A DNA stretch of 13,599 nucleotides from Alistipes sp. (GCA_022511355.1 JAFLRS010000021.1:1-13599); one strand, 5' to 3'. Positions 6,397 to 13,590 are shown, counted from the stretch's first letter. Translations and numbers: made by a program. Notes: a model not told the origin generated them from the sequence alone.

Positions 6397-7035
6397 CTAT
6401 ATTTTTTTGTTGTTCGGTTTCAGTTGTTTCACCTCGCGCTGCGGATTGTCGTTCAGGAACTTTTCCCACGACACGCTGCCCCGTTTGCGGGCCTTTTTGT
6501 CGCCGCCGAGACCCTTCACCCGCTCTTCGCCCAAAGCGTCGTTCAGCGGCGACGAGGAGGTGAAGTAATGACACAGCGCAACTGCCATGCCGTCGGTGTC
6601 GTCGAGATGTTTGGGCTGCTCCTTTATCGAGAGCATCCGCCTCACGATTGCGGCCACCTGCTCTTTCGACGCCGAACCCGAACCCGTTATGGCCTGCTTG
6701 ATGCGGGACGGCGCATACTCGAAGACCGGACGGTCCTGATTGAGTGCGGCGGCCATGGCCACACCCTGCGCCCGTCCCAGCTTGAGCATACTCTGGACGT
6801 TGGCCCCGAAGAAGGGCGATTCGAGCGCGACCTCCGCCGGTCCGTACTCGCTGATGATGGCCGAAATCCGGCGGAAGATGTATTGCAGTTTTTCGTAGGG
6901 GTCGTCCATTCGGTGGAGGTCGATATCGCCCATGACCACGGCACGCACTCTGCGTCCTTCGACCTCGAGAATGCCGTAACCCGTGAAGTTGGTTCCCGGG
7001 TCGATGCCCATTATGCGGTACTTGCCCTCCGACAC
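6397..7035 (-). CDS. ruvC: Holliday junction resolvase RuvC
   Basis: RuvC is the dimeric endonuclease that resolves Holliday junctions with RuvAB. All four acidic catalytic positions are visible: D12 in MGIDPGTNFTGYG, E72 in ALESPFF, and D145 and D148 in HLDDTDGMAVALCH. The protein is 212 residues, longer than the roughly 170-190 usual for the family. The extra part is a basic C-terminal tail (about 165-212) with KKARKR and a Lys/Asn-rich end. The start is GTG at 7035, preferred because AAGGAG lies 7 nt upstream; the only nearby ATG would begin at residue 9, inside the catalytic motif. The gene starts 4 nt after the lpxD stop and ends 3 nt before the TlpA-like gene, so it is in the operon. 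No ruvA or ruvB is nearby. Confidence 0.95.
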   Translation of the reverse strand: MSEGKYRIMGIDPGTNFTGYGILEVEGRRVRAVVMGDIDLHRMDDPYEKLQYIFRRISAIISEYGPAEVALESPFFGANVQSMLKLGRAQGVAMAAALNQDRPVFEYAPSRIKQAITGSGSASKEQVAAIVRRMLSIKEQPKHLDDTDGMAVALCHYFTSSSPLNDALGEERVKGLGGDKKARKRGSVSWEKFLNDNPQREVKQLKPNNKKI

Positions 7036-7039
7036 CGTT

Positions 7040-8065
7040 TTACTCCTTTTTCACGGCCTTTTCGAGTTCGTTCACGCGCTGCGCCAGTTCGGGCAGATTG
7101 CGGAAGACGGCATTGGCGCGATGGAACTTTATGCCGGGCAGTGCGGGATAACCCATCCGGACCTCGCCGTCGGGTACATCCTTGTCGATGCCGCTCTTCG
7201 AACCTATCTTGACGCGGCTGCCTATGGTAACGTGGTCGGCGATGCCCACCTGACCCGCTATGAAGCAGTTGCTGCCCACCTTCGAGGTGCCGGCTATTCC
7301 GGTCTGCGCCGAGGATACGGTATGTGCGCCCACCTCGACGTTGTGTCCTATCTGAATGAGGTTGTCGAGCTTCACTCCGCGGCGGATTATGGTCGAATCG
7401 GTCTTTGCGCGGTCGATGCAGGTATTGGCGCCTATCTCGACGTCATCCTCGATGACGACATTGCCCAATTGCGGAATCTTGTCGAAACCGCCGTCGGCGT
7501 TGGGCGCGAATCCGAAGCCGTCGGCCCCGATTACCGCCCCCGCATGAATGATGCAGTTGCGGCCTATGCGGCAGCCCTCGTAAATCTTCACCCCCGCATA
7601 GATTTTGGTCCCCTCGCCGATTTTCACGCCGTCGCCTATGTAGCACTGGGGATAAATCTGCACGTTGTCGCCTATTTCGGCACCGGCCTCCACCACCGTG
7701 AAGTCGCCCACGTAGCAGTTCCCGCCCACCGACGCCCGCTCCGAAAGCGAAGCTTTGGACGAAATGCCGCTCTTTCGGGGTCGCGCCGCATCGTAGGCCG
7801 CAAGCAGCTGCAGCACGGCGGCATTCACATCGGGAACCTTCACCATCGTCGCGCGGACGGCCTGCGAAGGTTCGAATCCGCTCTCCACCAGTACCACCGA
7901 AGCGGCCGTGGTGTAGAGGAATTTCTCGTATTTGGGATTTGCGAGATAGGCAAGTCCGCCTTCGGTGCCGCCCTCGATGCTCGAGACCGTATGCACCTGA
8001 GCCGTTTTGTCGCCGACGACCTCGCCGCCGAGCAGTCCCGCAATCATTTCTGCCGTAAATGTCAT
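7040..8065 (-). CDS. lpxD: UDP-3-O-acylglucosamine N-acyltransferase LpxD
   Basis: LpxD adds the N-linked hydroxyacyl chain to UDP-3-O-acylglucosamine in lipid A synthesis, using acyl-ACP, at the cytosolic face of the inner membrane. The 341-residue protein has the LpxD N-terminal uridine-binding domain (about 1-100, with GLAYLANPKYEKFL), a left-handed beta-helix of hexapeptide repeats (about 105-300, many IGxxxxI units), and a C-terminal helix (about 320-340, RNLPELAQRVNELEKAV). The catalytic histidine is H241 in IQIGHN, with the conserved GAHT following. VIGADGFGFAP at 178-188 is diagnostic. It starts at ATG 8065, 31 nt after coaD with no evident promoter between, and its end overlaps the ruvC ribosome-binding site. 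The usual neighbours lpxC/fabZ are absent, which is unusual for Bacteroidetes. Confidence 0.95.
   Translation of the reverse strand: MTFTAEMIAGLLGGEVVGDKTAQVHTVSSIEGGTEGGLAYLANPKYEKFLYTTAASVVLVESGFEPSQAVRATMVKVPDVNAAVLQLLAAYDAARPRKSGISSKASLSERASVGGNCYVGDFTVVEAGAEIGDNVQIYPQCYIGDGVKIGEGTKIYAGVKIYEGCRIGRNCIIHAGAVIGADGFGFAPNADGGFDKIPQLGNVVIEDDVEIGANTCIDRAKTDSTIIRRGVKLDNLIQIGHNVEVGAHTVSSAQTGIAGTSKVGSNCFIAGQVGIADHVTIGSRVKIGSKSGIDKDVPDGEVRMGYPALPGIKFHRANAVFRNLPELAQRVNELEKAVKKE
7043..7048 (-). promoter_or_regulatory. Ribosome-binding site fixing the ruvC GTG start
   Basis: The minus strand reads AAGGAG followed by 7 nt and GTG. The site overlaps the last codons of lpxD. Strong Shine-Dalgarno sequences are otherwise rare here, so it supports the GTG start and suggests compensation for the weak start codon. 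Confidence 0.75.
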
Positions 8066-8096
8066 GATGTTGTGTAGCTATAAATTAAAATTCGGG

Positions 8097-8579
8097 TTAT
8101 TTTTTTTCGATGTATCGGGCGATATCCACCCCTCGGGGCATGAAGTCATCGACCGAATGGCCGAATTCGAGCAATTCGCGCACCACGCTCGACGAGATGT
8201 GCGACAATTCGGCGGGGGTGCAGAGTATGACGGTGGCGAGGTCGGGATAGAGCCGTCGGTTCACCGCAGCCATATTCTGTTCGTATTCGAAGTCGCAGCC
8301 TGTCCTCACTCCGCGCACTATCGCCACGGCTCCGCATTGGCGGGCGAAGTCGCCCGTGAGCGACGAATATATCTCCACCTCCACGCGCGGATTGCCCGCA
8401 TAGAGGTCGCGGATAAGGGCCGCGCGACGCTCCGGAGACATCAATCCGCGTTTGGAGCGGTTGTCGCCTATGCCCACTATCACCTTGTCGAAGATGCGCA
8501 AAGCCTCCTCCACCACTGCGGCATGACCGCGGGTAAACGGGTCGAACGACCCGGGAAATATCACCTTTCTGCTCTCCAT
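8097..8579 (-). CDS. coaD: Phosphopantetheine adenylyltransferase
   Basis: CoaD transfers AMP from ATP to 4'-phosphopantetheine, making dephospho-CoA, the penultimate step of coenzyme A synthesis. The 160-residue protein has the normal length and the nucleotidyltransferase signatures: PGSFDPFTRGH at 9-19 (the TxGH motif), VRGVRTGCDFEYEQNMAAVNR around 88-108, and the C-terminal ISSSVVREL at 128-136. The ATG at 8579 gives the family's N-terminus (MESRKVIFPGSFDP). It heads the coaD-lpxD-ruvC-TlpA operon. A TATCTTTG box (8588-8595) ends only 8 nt before the start codon, so the transcript would be nearly leaderless. Confidence 0.96.
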   Translation of the reverse strand: MESRKVIFPGSFDPFTRGHAAVVEEALRIFDKVIVGIGDNRSKRGLMSPERRAALIRDLYAGNPRVEVEIYSSLTGDFARQCGAVAIVRGVRTGCDFEYEQNMAAVNRRLYPDLATVILCTPAELSHISSSVVRELLEFGHSVDDFMPRGVDIARYIEKK

Positions 8580-8587
8580 AAGTCGTG

Positions 8588-8595
8588 CAAAGATA
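8588..8595 (-). promoter_or_regulatory. Promoter -7 box of the coaD operon
   Basis: The minus strand reads TATCTTTG, an exact TAnnTTTG match, 8 nt before the coaD ATG. Upstream, ATTG lies 22 nt before it as a partial -33 element. It falls in the 51-nt gap after the GH20 gene, consistent with a new transcription unit. Confidence 0.65.
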
Positions 8596-8630
8596 AGTTT
8601 TTAATCGGGAACTGACGCAATTCCGGCCCT

Positions 8631-10445
8631 CTATTTTTCACACTCGACGAAAGCTATGTGGAAACGCTGACCCGCAAAACGGCGGCAAACGCCCAGTTCG
8701 ATGCGGTTTACTCCCTCATGCAGAGGCACTTCCGAGGGTTCGTTCATCCAGTAGAGCTGTTCGTCGGTATAGGGCAGTTCCTCTTCGGGCCGCGCCCACG
8801 TATTGAATCGGAAAGCATAGCTTTCGGGTTCTCTCCATTCGGGAGCCGCAATCCGCACTCCGTTCACCTCCGCATATCCGCCGTTGGGCCATTCGCCCGC
8901 TGCGGGTATGCCGCCCGAAATGCGGTTGGAACGCGCCGGAGAGTCGAACCCCGCAAGAAAATAACGTACCGTATCGCACGGCGACACCTCCTCGCGCCAT
9001 ATCCGGCACGCGACTTCGCTCCGCGAGTCGATGCCGTGCAGACGGCAGAGGGCATCCAAATCGAGAATGTCGCCGAAAGCCCTGCACCGCACCGTATCAT
9101 CGCCGCAGGCCAGCTCGACGTCCCACTCCGAAGCGTGAATCGGATTCCAGTACCGCAGTTCGCGCTGCCACAGCGTGCGTTTGCGCCGTCCGATTTTGCG
9201 CTGGAACTCCTCGAAAGCCTTCATGGCCCGACTCTCCGCCCCGGGCAGCAGCGTCCCCGCATACCCCTCTGCGGTGCGTCCGCCGTTCCAGAACCGCTCG
9301 GCAAAAGTCAGCATTCCCGCCGCCATTCCGTTGTGGTGTTCCACACGGCTCTTGTCGGCCGCACGCACGTCGTTCCACATACAGAGAATGCCGCCCAAAG
9401 CATTTTCGCTTCGCGCGCCCGTATAACATGGTGTATGAAAGAAGATTTTCGCGGGGAAAAGCAACGGGTCGTAGTAGTTGAGATAACCCATCGAAGAGTC
9501 GAGAAAGGGGGTGTCGGTTTCGATTTGCGAATCGTCGGGCGAACCGTCGCGCCACACCTGACGCACCGACATTCCGTCGGCCGGCAGACCCGGGTCCCAC
9601 ACCGCCGTGGTGCGTCCGTAACGCCGCAGCAGAGCCTGCGACCACTCCATAAAACCCTGCGGGTCGGCGATATGCACCTCGTCGGAACCGATATGCACCA
9701 ACGGACACAGTTCGGCGGGAATCTCCTCGCAAAATTCGGCTATGCAATCCTCCAGAACGGCACGGCCTTCGGGCGAATCCATCGAAAATCCGAATGCGTT
9801 GCGGAAATAGGCGCTGTGACCCGGCATATCTATCTCGGGCATGACGGTTATTCCCGCCTCGCGGGCGTATTCGATAACCTCGCGTATGTCGTCGTAGGTG
9901 TAGAAACGGCCCTCGTCGCGTCCGGCACGCTGATACTTCGGGTCATTGAGTTCGGGATGACACCGGCATTCGATGCGCCATGCGGGATGGTCGGTCAGAT
10001 GCCACTGAAACAGATTGAGCTTGCAGGCCGACATCATGTCTAAATAGTGGAAAATCAGCTCCTTGCCCGCAAAATTGCGGCCGTCGTCCCACAAGAATCC
10101 GCGCAACGGGAATTCGGGACGGTCTTCGATGCGCACCTGCGGATAGAGCCCCTGCGGAGTGCGCAGCTGTTCGAGCGTCCGACGCGCCCATACCGCTCCC
10201 TGTTCCGTGCGCGCGCGTATACATATGTGCTTCGGAGTTATCTCTATCGAATACTGCTCGTCGTCCCACGATTCGGGAGCCTCGACCTCGAGGCTGAACA
10301 CAGACGGAGAAACCAACTCCGAACCCGTAATCTTTACGCTGCGGGGTGCCGGTATCAGATTACGCACCGCCTCTGCGGCCTCCTTGCCGCCACAGCACGA
10401 TGCCAACAGAAAAAATAACGGAATTGCTGCAAAAACTCTCTTCAT
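8631..10445 (-). CDS. GH20 family beta-N-acetylhexosaminidase-like lipoprotein
   Basis: GH20 enzymes remove terminal GlcNAc or GalNAc by substrate-assisted catalysis. The 604-residue protein has a lipoprotein signal (LASC, lipidated Cys17), a small GH20b-like N-terminal domain (about 27-107), a GH20 TIM barrel (about 110-395), and a C-terminal beta-rich region of about 180 residues that I do not recognise. Barrel motifs seen are RGFLWDDGR 115-123, NLFQWHLTDHPAWRIE 144-159, PEIDMPGH 203-210, the catalytic pair D255-E256 in HIGSDEVH, and a late GMLTFAERFW block. Two motifs differ from the usual GH20 sequence: HIGSDE for HIGGDE and TDHPAW for TDDQGW, so specificity may differ. The start at 10445 is chosen because it begins the lipoprotein signal; the frame is open further upstream. 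The enzyme is probably envelope-exposed and used on host glycans or peptidoglycan-derived sugars. No SusC/SusD pair is adjacent. Confidence 0.88.
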   Translation of the reverse strand: MKRVFAAIPLFFLLASCCGGKEAAEAVRNLIPAPRSVKITGSELVSPSVFSLEVEAPESWDDEQYSIEITPKHICIRARTEQGAVWARRTLEQLRTPQGLYPQVRIEDRPEFPLRGFLWDDGRNFAGKELIFHYLDMMSACKLNLFQWHLTDHPAWRIECRCHPELNDPKYQRAGRDEGRFYTYDDIREVIEYAREAGITVMPEIDMPGHSAYFRNAFGFSMDSPEGRAVLEDCIAEFCEEIPAELCPLVHIGSDEVHIADPQGFMEWSQALLRRYGRTTAVWDPGLPADGMSVRQVWRDGSPDDSQIETDTPFLDSSMGYLNYYDPLLFPAKIFFHTPCYTGARSENALGGILCMWNDVRAADKSRVEHHNGMAAGMLTFAERFWNGGRTAEGYAGTLLPGAESRAMKAFEEFQRKIGRRKRTLWQRELRYWNPIHASEWDVELACGDDTVRCRAFGDILDLDALCRLHGIDSRSEVACRIWREEVSPCDTVRYFLAGFDSPARSNRISGGIPAAGEWPNGGYAEVNGVRIAAPEWREPESYAFRFNTWARPEEELPYTDEQLYWMNEPSEVPLHEGVNRIELGVCRRFAGQRFHIAFVECEK

Positions 10446-10452
10446 AACATCG

Positions 10453-10460
10453 CAAAGATA
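10453..10460 (-). promoter_or_regulatory. Promoter -7 box of the GH20 gene
   Basis: The minus strand reads TATCTTTG in the 29-nt gap after the preceding gene, 7 nt before the GH20 start codon. It is identical to the coaD box. No TTTG -33 element is evident. It implies a nearly leaderless transcript. Confidence 0.55.
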
Positions 10461-10474
10461 ACGATAATTTTCAT

Positions 10475-11071
10475 CTATTTGCGCCGGCGGCGGGCGGGAA
10501 GCTCTACATATTCGGCAAAAACCACCTCGGAGTGGGGATTCGACGAGACAATCTCCTGCCTGACGGCTTTGGTTCCGTAGCGGATGAAGAGAAAACGGCG
10601 GGGTACGCGATGCACAATCTGACGCAGCGTATCGACCGACTTGACGCTGCATTCGGCGCTGTCGTCGCGGATGCGTCCCTCGACCGTCACCCAACCGTCG
10701 CTCCATGCGAAGCACCTCACCGAATCGGCATCGGCCGTCACCGTATCGCGAATTGCCGCCGTCGTCTCAACCCTCGTTTCGAGGGCCGTTTTGGCGGCAC
10801 TCTCCACCCTGCGCAGACGAATGCCCAATTCGCGTATCGTGCGCACATCGGCCGCATGACGCTCGGCATACTCGCCGCAGCGCAGCTGCAACACCCCCAC
10901 CGAAGCCGCCGACTCGTCCAAACGCGTCCGGTAACGGTACAACGAATCGGTCAGCACGCGCGTGTTCTCCGAAAGACGGCGCACCTCGCCGCAGCGGTCG
11001 GCGGCAAGCCACGCCGAACCCCACGCCGCAACAGTCGCGACGAGGGCGTAAACAAAAATGATTTTCTTCAT
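10475..11071 (-). CDS. Membrane-anchored coiled-coil protein of unknown function
   Basis: I do not recognise an experimentally described family. The 198-residue product has one N-terminal hydrophobic helix (about 3-24, MKKIIFVYALVATVAAWGSA), which could be a signal anchor. A charged helical region follows (about 28-105, rich in Arg/Glu, probably coiled coil), then a beta-rich C-terminal part (about 118-192) containing CFAWSDGWVTVEG, VHRVPRRFLFIRYGTKAVRQ and EIVSSNPHSEVVF, and a basic end (ARRRRK). From memory the C-terminal part resembles a Bacteroidetes-only family annotated as DUF6549 that is also found near phage lysis genes; the helix plus coiled-coil layout is spanin-like, but that is only an inference. 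It lies between holA (89 nt upstream) and the GH20 gene (29 nt downstream), has its own -7 box, and no phage gene is near. Confidence 0.75.
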   Translation of the reverse strand: MKKIIFVYALVATVAAWGSAWLAADRCGEVRRLSENTRVLTDSLYRYRTRLDESAASVGVLQLRCGEYAERHAADVRTIRELGIRLRRVESAAKTALETRVETTAAIRDTVTADADSVRCFAWSDGWVTVEGRIRDDSAECSVKSVDTLRQIVHRVPRRFLFIRYGTKAVRQEIVSSNPHSEVVFAEYVELPARRRRK

Positions 11072-11073
11072 GA

Positions 11074-11100
11074 TTTGCGGATTTTATTGCAATCCGCAAA
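11074..11100. repeat. Perfect 10-bp inverted repeat at the promoter of the unknown gene
   Basis: TTTGCGGATT (11074-11083) and AATCCGCAAA (11091-11100) are exact inverted copies around a 7-nt spacer. On the minus strand the upstream arm overlaps the -7 box and the other arm ends 2 nt before the start codon. It may be an operator or an RNA hairpin; no T-run follows, so it is not a standard terminator. Confidence 0.7.
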
Positions 11101-11104
11101 GTTA
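11097..11104 (-). promoter_or_regulatory. Promoter -7 box of the coiled-coil gene
   Basis: The minus strand reads TAACTTTG, an exact TAnnTTTG match, 25 nt before the start codon at 11071. No TTTG -33 element is evident at the usual distance. Its last four bases lie in the inverted repeat. Confidence 0.55.
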
Positions 11105-11160
11105 CAGCCGCGCAACGGAGAGGATTTCCACGATTCCCGGAAAACCCCGCCCGCGCGTCA

Positions 11161-12231
11161 TCATTGCATGAATATCTTCAGAAGAAGTTCGCGCAGCAGT
11201 TCGCCGTCGCTCATGCCGCCCGAATCGACGCCCTTGCTCTTGGCGTCGTACTCGCGCAGCAGACCCAATATGGCAAACACCTTCGTATTGGCCCACAGAG
11301 CCGAAGTCTGCTTCAGTTCGTTCAGGAAATAGGGGTTGCCCACCTTCACCGACTTCATGAGTTCGGCATCGGAGGGGAACGGCGTTCCGCGACGCTTCGA
11401 CTGCCAGCGCAGATAGTTCACCGCAAATATGTCGCGGAACTGACCGAACAGCGCCGAAACGGTCACCATCAGCGGATTGGCCTTGGGATTGCGCGCCAGA
11501 TGCTCGGCAATCGCCATCGAACGGGCTACATCGCGGGCCACCACCGCCCGACACAACTCATAGCAGTTGTAATCCTTCGAGATGCCGATATTCTCCTCGA
11601 TGTGGGCGTCGGTAATATGATTCGTGCCTTCGGGCAGCGAGACCGAAAGTTTTTCGAGTTCGTTGGCAATCTTCGAGATATCGGTGCCCAGATGGTCGGT
11701 GAGCATGGCCAAAGCTTTGCGGTCGATGGTGCAGCCCCGCCCGCGGACGAACGATTCGAGCCACGAACCTATCTCGTAGTCGCGCGGACGCACCGATTCG
11801 AAAACCTCGCCGCCGGCAGCAACACTCTTGTAGAGAGCCGAACGCTTGTCGGCGCCCTTCTCCTTGTGGCAGATGACCAGCACGGTCGAGGGCGACGGAT
11901 GCGACGTGTAGACCGACAGTTTCTCCAAATCGCGCATCTGCTGCGCCTCTTTCACGATTATCACCTCGCGGCTTCCGCCCATGGGCATCTGACGGCAGCA
12001 GTTGATGACCGTACCGGCATCGGTATCCTTGCCATAGAGAACTATCTGATTGAAAGCGCGTTCGCTCTCGTCCAAAACCGTCGAGGCCAGCTGTTCGCAC
12101 AGACGGTCGATGAAATAGGACTCCTCGCCCATAAGCAGATATACCGAAGCGAAACGTCGGGCGGCGATATCGCCCGAAAGACGCGCGAACTGCTCGACGG
12201 CATCCTTGAATTTGACTCCGCTCTTTGCCAT
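11161..12231 (-). CDS. holA: DNA polymerase III delta subunit
   Basis: HolA is the delta subunit of the clamp loader, which opens the beta sliding clamp and loads it on primed DNA. The 356-residue protein has the delta layout: an N-terminal AAA+-like fold (about 15-150) whose P-loop region is degenerate (YLLMGEESYFIDRL, 31-44, typical of delta, which does not hydrolyse ATP), a middle helical domain (about 150-220, with SWLESFVRGRGCTID and LGTDISKIANELEKL), and a C-terminal collar domain (about 225-356). The conserved ISKIANELEKL segment at 186-196 is characteristic. It starts at ATG 12231, 3 nt after the tilS stop, so the two are almost certainly one operon. No strong terminator follows; 89 nt later another gene begins with its own promoter box. 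Confidence 0.93.
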   Translation of the reverse strand: MAKSGVKFKDAVEQFARLSGDIAARRFASVYLLMGEESYFIDRLCEQLASTVLDESERAFNQIVLYGKDTDAGTVINCCRQMPMGGSREVIIVKEAQQMRDLEKLSVYTSHPSPSTVLVICHKEKGADKRSALYKSVAAGGEVFESVRPRDYEIGSWLESFVRGRGCTIDRKALAMLTDHLGTDISKIANELEKLSVSLPEGTNHITDAHIEENIGISKDYNCYELCRAVVARDVARSMAIAEHLARNPKANPLMVTVSALFGQFRDIFAVNYLRWQSKRRGTPFPSDAELMKSVKVGNPYFLNELKQTSALWANTKVFAILGLLREYDAKSKGVDSGGMSDGELLRELLLKIFMQ

Positions 12232-12234
12232 GGC

Positions 12235-13590
12235 TTACAATATTTCGCGTGTGATTTTCAGCACGTTTTCGGTTGCGGAGGTGAGCCGGAAGCGGTCGTC
12301 GATACGCCGTCCGACCACCCACACTATCTCCCCGCCCGAAACCAGCACGAACTGACGCTGTTTTTCGCGGACCGAGGTTTTGAGGTCGGTGAGGAAGTCG
12401 CCCACCTTTTTGCGTCCCGACATTCCGAACGGCACGAATCGGTCGCCCTCGCGCCAGCGCCGCAGCGTGAGCGGCCATTCGAGCTTGTCGGCATCGAGCA
12501 GAGCCACATTTTCGGGGACTCCGAAATCGAGTATGAGGTCGATGTCGGTGCGTTCGAAGTACAGCACCGAATTGCCGCAGTAACAGCGTATGGCATCGGC
12601 TTCGACCTGACTCTCGCAGGCATCTTCGTCGGCTATGGGGGTTATGGCTATGCCGTCGCGTTCGATGCAGGCCGCATAATCTTTCGAATAGAAGCGTTTG
12701 CCGGTCTGACCCTCGGCGAGCGAACGGCACAGAGCCGCCACCGTGTCGCCCTTGAACTCGTAACGCGAATTGAGCAGCTCGTAGATTACGAAATCGCGCG
12801 GATAACCTTCGTCGATGCGGTCGGGACGAAGAATGTCGGTGTCGCCGCAGCTCTCCACCACATCGCGGCCCATAAGCTCGATGGCTTTGGCTATGAAGAA
12901 ACGGGCATCGGTAAGGTGGTCGATGTTGGTGCGCATCAAATCGGTGAACTTGGGGTTTATCTCGCGAATCATCGGCACCAGACCCAGACGAATCTTGTTG
13001 CGCAGATACTTCTTCGAGACATTCGACGAATCTTCGCGGTAGGGAATGCCTTCGGCCACGGCATACTCGAGAATCTCCTTGCGTGTGGCGAACATCAGCG
13101 GCCGCACCACGCGTCCCATGCGGTTGCGTATGCCGGTCAATCCGCGCAGACCCGTTCCGCGCAGCAGATTTATGAAAAAGGTCTCTATCGAATCGTCGAT
13201 GTGATGCGCCACGGCAATCGCCGTGCATCCGCACGATTCGCACAGCTCGTAGAACCACTCGTAACGCAGACGACGTGCGGCCATCTCCATCGAATCGCCC
13301 GTGCGCTCCATCTCGCCCAACGTATCGAAACGACGGTTGTGAAACTCCATGCCGTATCGTGCGGCCTCGCGCTCGACGAGTACTTCATCTTCATCGCTTT
13401 CGGCTCCGCGCAGCTGGAAATTGCAGTGCGCGACCACGGCATGACAGCCGTAACGCGCGAAGAGCGACATCATCACCATGGAATCGACACCGCCCGAAAC
13501 CGCCAGCAAAACGCGGTCCGAAGGGGTGAACAGATGATGGTCGGCCGCATAGCGTTCGAACCGTTCGGCCAAATGTTTATCGGTTATCAT
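12235..13590 (-). CDS. tilS: tRNA(Ile)-lysidine synthetase TilS
   Basis: TilS uses ATP to attach lysine to C34 of the CAU-anticodon tRNA-Ile, changing its decoding from AUG to AUA; it is essential. The 451-residue protein has the PP-loop SGGVDS at 32-37, the N-terminal adenylation domain with AVAHHIDDSIETFFINLLRGTG (126-147) and REDSSN...YLRNKIR (185-201), a helical linker, and the C-terminal TilS domain, seen as RRWREGDRFVPFGMSGRKKVGDFL (377-400). The ATG at 13590 gives a standard N-terminus. Only 9 bases precede it, so its promoter cannot be judged. It is followed by holA after 3 nt. Confidence 0.95.
   Translation of the reverse strand: MITDKHLAERFERYAADHHLFTPSDRVLLAVSGGVDSMVMMSLFARYGCHAVVAHCNFQLRGAESDEDEVLVEREAARYGMEFHNRRFDTLGEMERTGDSMEMAARRLRYEWFYELCESCGCTAIAVAHHIDDSIETFFINLLRGTGLRGLTGIRNRMGRVVRPLMFATRKEILEYAVAEGIPYREDSSNVSKKYLRNKIRLGLVPMIREINPKFTDLMRTNIDHLTDARFFIAKAIELMGRDVVESCGDTDILRPDRIDEGYPRDFVIYELLNSRYEFKGDTVAALCRSLAEGQTGKRFYSKDYAACIERDGIAITPIADEDACESQVEADAIRCYCGNSVLYFERTDIDLILDFGVPENVALLDADKLEWPLTLRRWREGDRFVPFGMSGRKKVGDFLTDLKTSVREKQRQFVLVSGGEIVWVVGRRIDDRFRLTSATENVLKITREIL

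Noticed and set aside
5389..7212. Open reading frame of 607 codons on the plus strand, antisense to the TlpA-like gene and ruvC
   Set aside because: It crosses two confidently identified minus-strand genes and their intergenic gap. Its protein shows no recognisable domain and has the His/Arg/Val-rich look of a frame opposite GC-biased codons.
8658..10043. Long plus-strand open frame (461 codons) antisense to the GH20 gene
   Set aside because: The minus strand has a complete GH20 enzyme with catalytic motifs. The antisense frame lacks domains, promoter and plausible composition.
10446..10715. Upstream extension of the GH20 open frame beyond the ATG at 10445
   Set aside because: It would cover part of the coiled-coil gene, and the lipoprotein signal peptide begins exactly at 10445, downstream of a promoter box.
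11102..11160. Imperfect hairpin after holA (GGATTTCC with GGAAAACC) as a terminator
   Set aside because: It has a mismatch and a wide loop, and no T-run follows in either direction. It is not strong enough to list.
11558..13258. Minus-strand open frame (566 codons) across the tilS-holA junction in another phase
   Set aside because: It is an Arg/His-rich out-of-frame reading of two firmly identified genes.
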